24,643 bases of DNA from a virus, in the IMG/VR virus record IMGVR_UViG_3300021092_000200, positions 1-24,643 of that record, one strand, 5' to 3'. Both the position numbers and the translations under genes were made by a program. Positions 22,087-24,643 of this stretch are shown here, piece by piece (position 1 is the stretch's first letter; each line of letters begins with the position of its first letter). The notes under the pieces were generated by a model. That model did not search any database. It was given only the letters and a program-made list of their open reading frames with translations, and was not told the DNA's origin.

Positions 22087-23976
22087 TTATCGGTGATCGG
22101 CCATGTACGCTGAAATTTGCTCCGGTGGGGCCTTACTATATATCGACAAACGAGACGCCTTTTGCCAAGCAAGTTGTCTTACACTTTCATACGGAGATTT
22201 AAGGGCATAATTAATCCGTTCAAATGGGTTCCAACCCGATATGAAGTTGCTATGATTTACTGCTGCTGTTTGTATAGATTCATGATCAGATCGAAGGGCA
22301 GCACTAATGTGTCCTTCACCATTTCCGAAATTGCGATGCTCTACTGCTGCTCTTGCTATGGATTCATCACTAGATCCAAGGGCAGCTCTAATGTGTTCTG
22401 GATCATTTCCGAAATTGCGATGCTCTACTGCTGCTCTTGCTATGGATTCATGACGAGATCGAAGGGCAGCACTAATGTGTTCTGGATCATTTCCGAAATT
22501 GCGATGCTCTACTGCTGCTGTTTGTATAGATTCATGATCAGATCGAAGGGCAACACTAATGTGTCCTTCACCATTTCCGAAATTGCGATGCTCTACTGCT
22601 GCTCTTGCTATGGATTCATGATCAGATTCAAGGGCAGCACTAATGTGTTCTGGATGATTTCCGAAATTGCGATGCTCTACTGCTGCTCTTGCTATGGATT
22701 CATGAGGAGATCGAAGGGCATGAGAAATGTGATTTGGATCATTTCCGAAATTGGGACGATTTACTGCTGCGCTTGCTATGGATTCATGAGGAGATCTAAG
22801 GGCATAAGAAATGTGATCATCCCAATCTCGGCGAGGATTCCTTCTGAAGAACTTCCGCCATATCGCCTGATCGCGGTTGAGACGCTCTACTGCTGCTGTT
22901 TGTATAGATTCATGAGGAGATCGCAGGGCACTAGTAATGTGATCACGCCGATTTCCGAACTTGGGATGCTGTGCTGCTTTTAATGCTACAGATTCATGAG
23001 GAGATGTAAGGGCAATATTAAAGTATTCTTCATCTTCACCATTTCCGAAATTGCGATGCTCTACTGCTGCTCTTGCTATGGATTCATCACTAGATCCAAG
23101 GGCAGCCCTAATGTGTTCTGGATCATTTCCGAAACTTGGATCCTCTACCGCCGATTGTAACTGGTCAGAATTAACATACTGTTCATTTCTTCCAGCAAGA
23201 ATATGGCTTACCTTTTTTTCTCCAGATAATAGTTTAATTGTTTCCCCAAAAACCTGTTTACCTTCTTCACCATCAACTACTTTATTACCGGGGTCAACAA
23301 TTCCCCTGTCCGTATATCCATGAGATAAAACAGGAGTACCTTCTTGATTTGTATAGAAAAATATTCCAGAACCTCGAGAATACCCTTTTAAATGGTTAGG
23401 ACCGCTGTCGTTTTCTTTGGGAAGAACACACCAAGTGTATCCGCCTTGACAAGTTTTTCTTAATGCTCCGCTTATTCTTTTATATTCTTCAAAATCTTTA
23501 ACATCAGAATGATGAACATGATGTACCTGTAGTGTTCCGTGTTGTGGATGTTCTATTTCGCCAATATGGTATTTTGCGAGTTCATCCATTCCTCTAGCCT
23601 GTACTGTACTCTTTATTTGGAGTTCAGGAATATCACTAAACAATTTACTAACAGAATCGTGAGTATGATCTTTTAAAGAACCTTTAACAAGATTTTGTCG
23701 TTTACCTCTTCTCCATTTTCCTAAAGTCATTTGTATTGTAGGATCGTCTTCGTCGGGCTTATATGTTCCGTCTAACAATTGACGAGTCAAAAAATGATGT
23801 TCGTCGACAGTTTGACCAAAAGATCTGGCGTAAGCAATAAGACCTGAAGCCCGTTCTGGATTATTTTTAACCAAAGGATGGTCATTATGAACTTTTAACC
23901 ATTTATTGATATATTCTTGTTTTTTATCTTCAAGTAAAAGAGTATATTCGATTAAATATTGTCGGAAAGAGATCAT
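22087..23976 (-). CDS. Tagged solenoid protein with about eleven 28-residue repeats
   Basis: 629 residues. The tag MISFRQYLIEYTLLLEDK has E10 and E16 sites (LIE, LLE). Residues about 20-260 form a globular part with ALRKTCQGGYTWCVLP and GSGIFFYTNQEGTPVLSHGY, which recalls phage domains with a conserved T-x-W-C segment. Residues 282-608 are about eleven repeats of the form FGNDPEHISAALRSP + HESIARAAVEHRN, 28 residues each, like leucine-rich-variant or HEAT-like helical solenoids (compare D-P-x-x-x-V-R-x-A-V-A). One unit is longer, with a basic WRKFFRRNPRRDW insert. Units are almost identical at DNA level, so copy number may vary. The late promoter at 23982-23989 ends five bases before the ATG. 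Possibly a packaged host-binding protein. Confidence 0.75.
   Translation of the reverse strand: MISFRQYLIEYTLLLEDKKQEYINKWLKVHNDHPLVKNNPERASGLIAYARSFGQTVDEHHFLTRQLLDGTYKPDEDDPTIQMTLGKWRRGKRQNLVKGSLKDHTHDSVSKLFSDIPELQIKSTVQARGMDELAKYHIGEIEHPQHGTLQVHHVHHSDVKDFEEYKRISGALRKTCQGGYTWCVLPKENDSGPNHLKGYSRGSGIFFYTNQEGTPVLSHGYTDRGIVDPGNKVVDGEEGKQVFGETIKLLSGEKKVSHILAGRNEQYVNSDQLQSAVEDPSFGNDPEHIRAALGSSDESIARAAVEHRNFGNGEDEEYFNIALTSPHESVALKAAQHPKFGNRRDHITSALRSPHESIQTAAVERLNRDQAIWRKFFRRNPRRDWDDHISYALRSPHESIASAAVNRPNFGNDPNHISHALRSPHESIARAAVEHRNFGNHPEHISAALESDHESIARAAVEHRNFGNGEGHISVALRSDHESIQTAAVEHRNFGNDPEHISAALRSRHESIARAAVEHRNFGNDPEHIRAALGSSDESIARAAVEHRNFGNGEGHISAALRSDHESIQTAAVNHSNFISGWNPFERINYALKSPYESVRQLAWQKASRLSIYSKAPPEQISAYMADHR
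22152..23133. repeat. Tandem 84-base coding repeats
   Basis: About eleven units encoding the solenoid of the 629-residue protein. The blocks 22321-22413 and 23041-23133 differ at one base in 93 although 720 bases apart, a sign of recent duplication or gene conversion. Confidence 0.95.
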
Positions 23977-23981
23977 ACCGG

Positions 23982-23989
23982 TATTTATA
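23982..23989 (-). promoter_or_regulatory. Late promoter abutting the solenoid gene
   Basis: Perfect TATAAATA, five bases (ccggt) before the ATG at 23976. By T4 spacing the first transcribed base would be the A of ATG. Confidence 0.7.
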
Positions 23990-24018
23990 CTCCGAAATTT
24001 TTAAAAATTTTAATTCAA

Positions 24019-24643
24019 TTAACCGTAGTACTGATCGTCTGGATCTGGTGGCATTTTTGACAAATCTACTTCATCTGGATGTGTTCTTGTTCCCTTCGCA
24101 TGTTCTATACCAGACATTGCCTTTTTAGTGTTTTTATACATCATTTCTATGTGCATATCATCTCCAATCGGCTTACCCCCAGGAGGAAATAGTTCGTTGC
24201 GAAGATCTTCGATAGCTTTAATATCATTAACATGACGTTCTATGACTTCTTGTCTAGACATTCCATAAAGACTATGACTCCGTGGTAACATTGGATAACG
24301 AAGATCATTTAGATCTCCGAAATACGGATGTTGTTTGGATATTTCTGCAAATGTGGTTAGAGCATTTCGTACTTCATTCGCAAAATTAGGATTTTTATTG
24401 ACCATGTTGACCATATTACGATTTTCACCATTTTTCCAGGATGATGCCAACTCATGAATACGATCAATATGTGGCATTTTACCTCCACGAGGAGCGCCAA
24501 TTGAACCTGTTAGGTCATTTATCTTATCAAGAGCACTTGCTCTGGAAGGACCTAGATCTACTTCGTGATCTTCTAGATCTATTTTTGCCTCTTGTAATCT
24601 GTGTATAATTTTAGTTCTTAGTTGTTCTGTTAATTCTTGTTTA
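24019..24643 (-). CDS. Unknown phage protein, 5' end outside window
   Basis: At least 207 residues; the frame stays open to the window edge. An ATG at 24477 follows GGAGGTAAA, which looks like a ribosome site, but the upstream in-frame sequence (LTEQLRTKIIHRLQEAKIDL, then SIGAPRGGK) is coherent protein, so I treat the gene as longer and that ATG as internal or, less likely, a second start. The visible part is polar and helical, rich in His, Asn and Met (NMVNMVNKNPNFANEVRNAL, HIEMMYKNTKKAMSGIEHAK), and ends in an acidic PPDPDDQYYG tail. No motif is recognised. Whether it carries the neighbours' N-terminal tag cannot be seen. Confidence 0.6.
   Translation of the reverse strand, partial: KQELTEQLRTKIIHRLQEAKIDLEDHEVDLGPSRASALDKINDLTGSIGAPRGGKMPHIDRIHELASSWKNGENRNMVNMVNKNPNFANEVRNALTTFAEISKQHPYFGDLNDLRYPMLPRSHSLYGMSRQEVIERHVNDIKAIEDLRNELFPPGGKPIGDDMHIEMMYKNTKKAMSGIEHAKGTRTHPDEVDLSKMPPDPDDQYYG

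Noticed and set aside
22117-22983. 288-residue plus-strand frame with tandem repeats
   Set aside because: Antisense shadow of the solenoid repeats; composition (Cys/Tyr/Arg runs) is unlike a folded protein and no promoter or ribosome site fits.
22152-23133. Possible CRISPR array or diversity-generating template/variable repeats
   Set aside because: The units are contiguous 84-base coding repeats with no spacers; no reverse transcriptase or Cas gene is present.
23995-24010. Palindrome aaatttttaaaaattt after the 24019 stop as a terminator
   Set aside because: An all-AT stem with almost no loop and no following T tract; too weak to call.

Overview
The window reads as one stretch of a T4-like (contractile-tailed, myovirus-type) phage genome, probably from a marine Gram-negative host. 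The basis is: T4-type late promoters (TATAAATA) in front of virion-type genes; a tail-tube-fold protein; many genes that begin with a short tag like the T4 capsid-targeting propeptide; phage nucleotide-metabolism genes (ThyX, class II ribonucleotide reductase); and small proteins I recognise from marine T4-like phages (WTRKEGK../DUF6321-like, FmdB-type zinc ribbon). DNA is AT-rich and packed: there is no gap over 300 bases, and no tRNA, IS element or CRISPR array was seen. Lipoprotein signals and a spanin-like protein imply a host with an outer membrane. No host or species can be named from the sequence alone.

Layout. (1) 1-3665, plus strand: the 3' end of thyX, then adenosylcobalamin-dependent ribonucleotide reductase (nrdJ), then a late promoter driving a lipoprotein trypsin-like protease and a RuvC-like resolvase. 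(2) 3666-24643, minus strand, read right to left: a long run of late genes. From the right these are a truncated unknown protein, a repeat-solenoid protein, a small tagged protein, a tail-tube-fold protein, a conserved small protein, an HExxH metalloprotein, a small basic protein, a zinc-ribbon protein, a glycine-zipper protein, a PD-(D/E)XK exonuclease, a NUMOD-like protein, a 1015-residue basic/HNH protein, a membrane-anchored GAF-like protein, three mosaic tagged proteins in a row, another tagged protein, a small conserved protein, a 754-residue protein joining a ligase-like nucleotidyltransferase to an NMNAT-like domain, a holin / small protein / spanin lysis set, a DUF6321-like tagged protein and a 579-residue glycine-zipper/Ala-Pro repeat protein. 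The two strands converge at 3665/3666 with no spacer.

How they may work together. NrdJ and ThyX supply deoxynucleotides. The late protease-resolvase pair would act at packaging and lysis time. About ten minus-strand genes share only their N-terminal tag with an [LI]-x-E site, while their bodies are unrelated. The simplest reading is a large set of proteins packed inside the capsid, trimmed by a gp21-type protease and delivered with the DNA. Four of these carry glycine-zipper hydrophobic segments, one is a long solenoid, and the neighbouring 1015-residue member ends in an HNH motif. This cargo set, the ligase/NMNAT fusion, the repeat-flanked cassette at 11.3-12.4 kb and late promoters placed exactly at start codons are the main points of interest.
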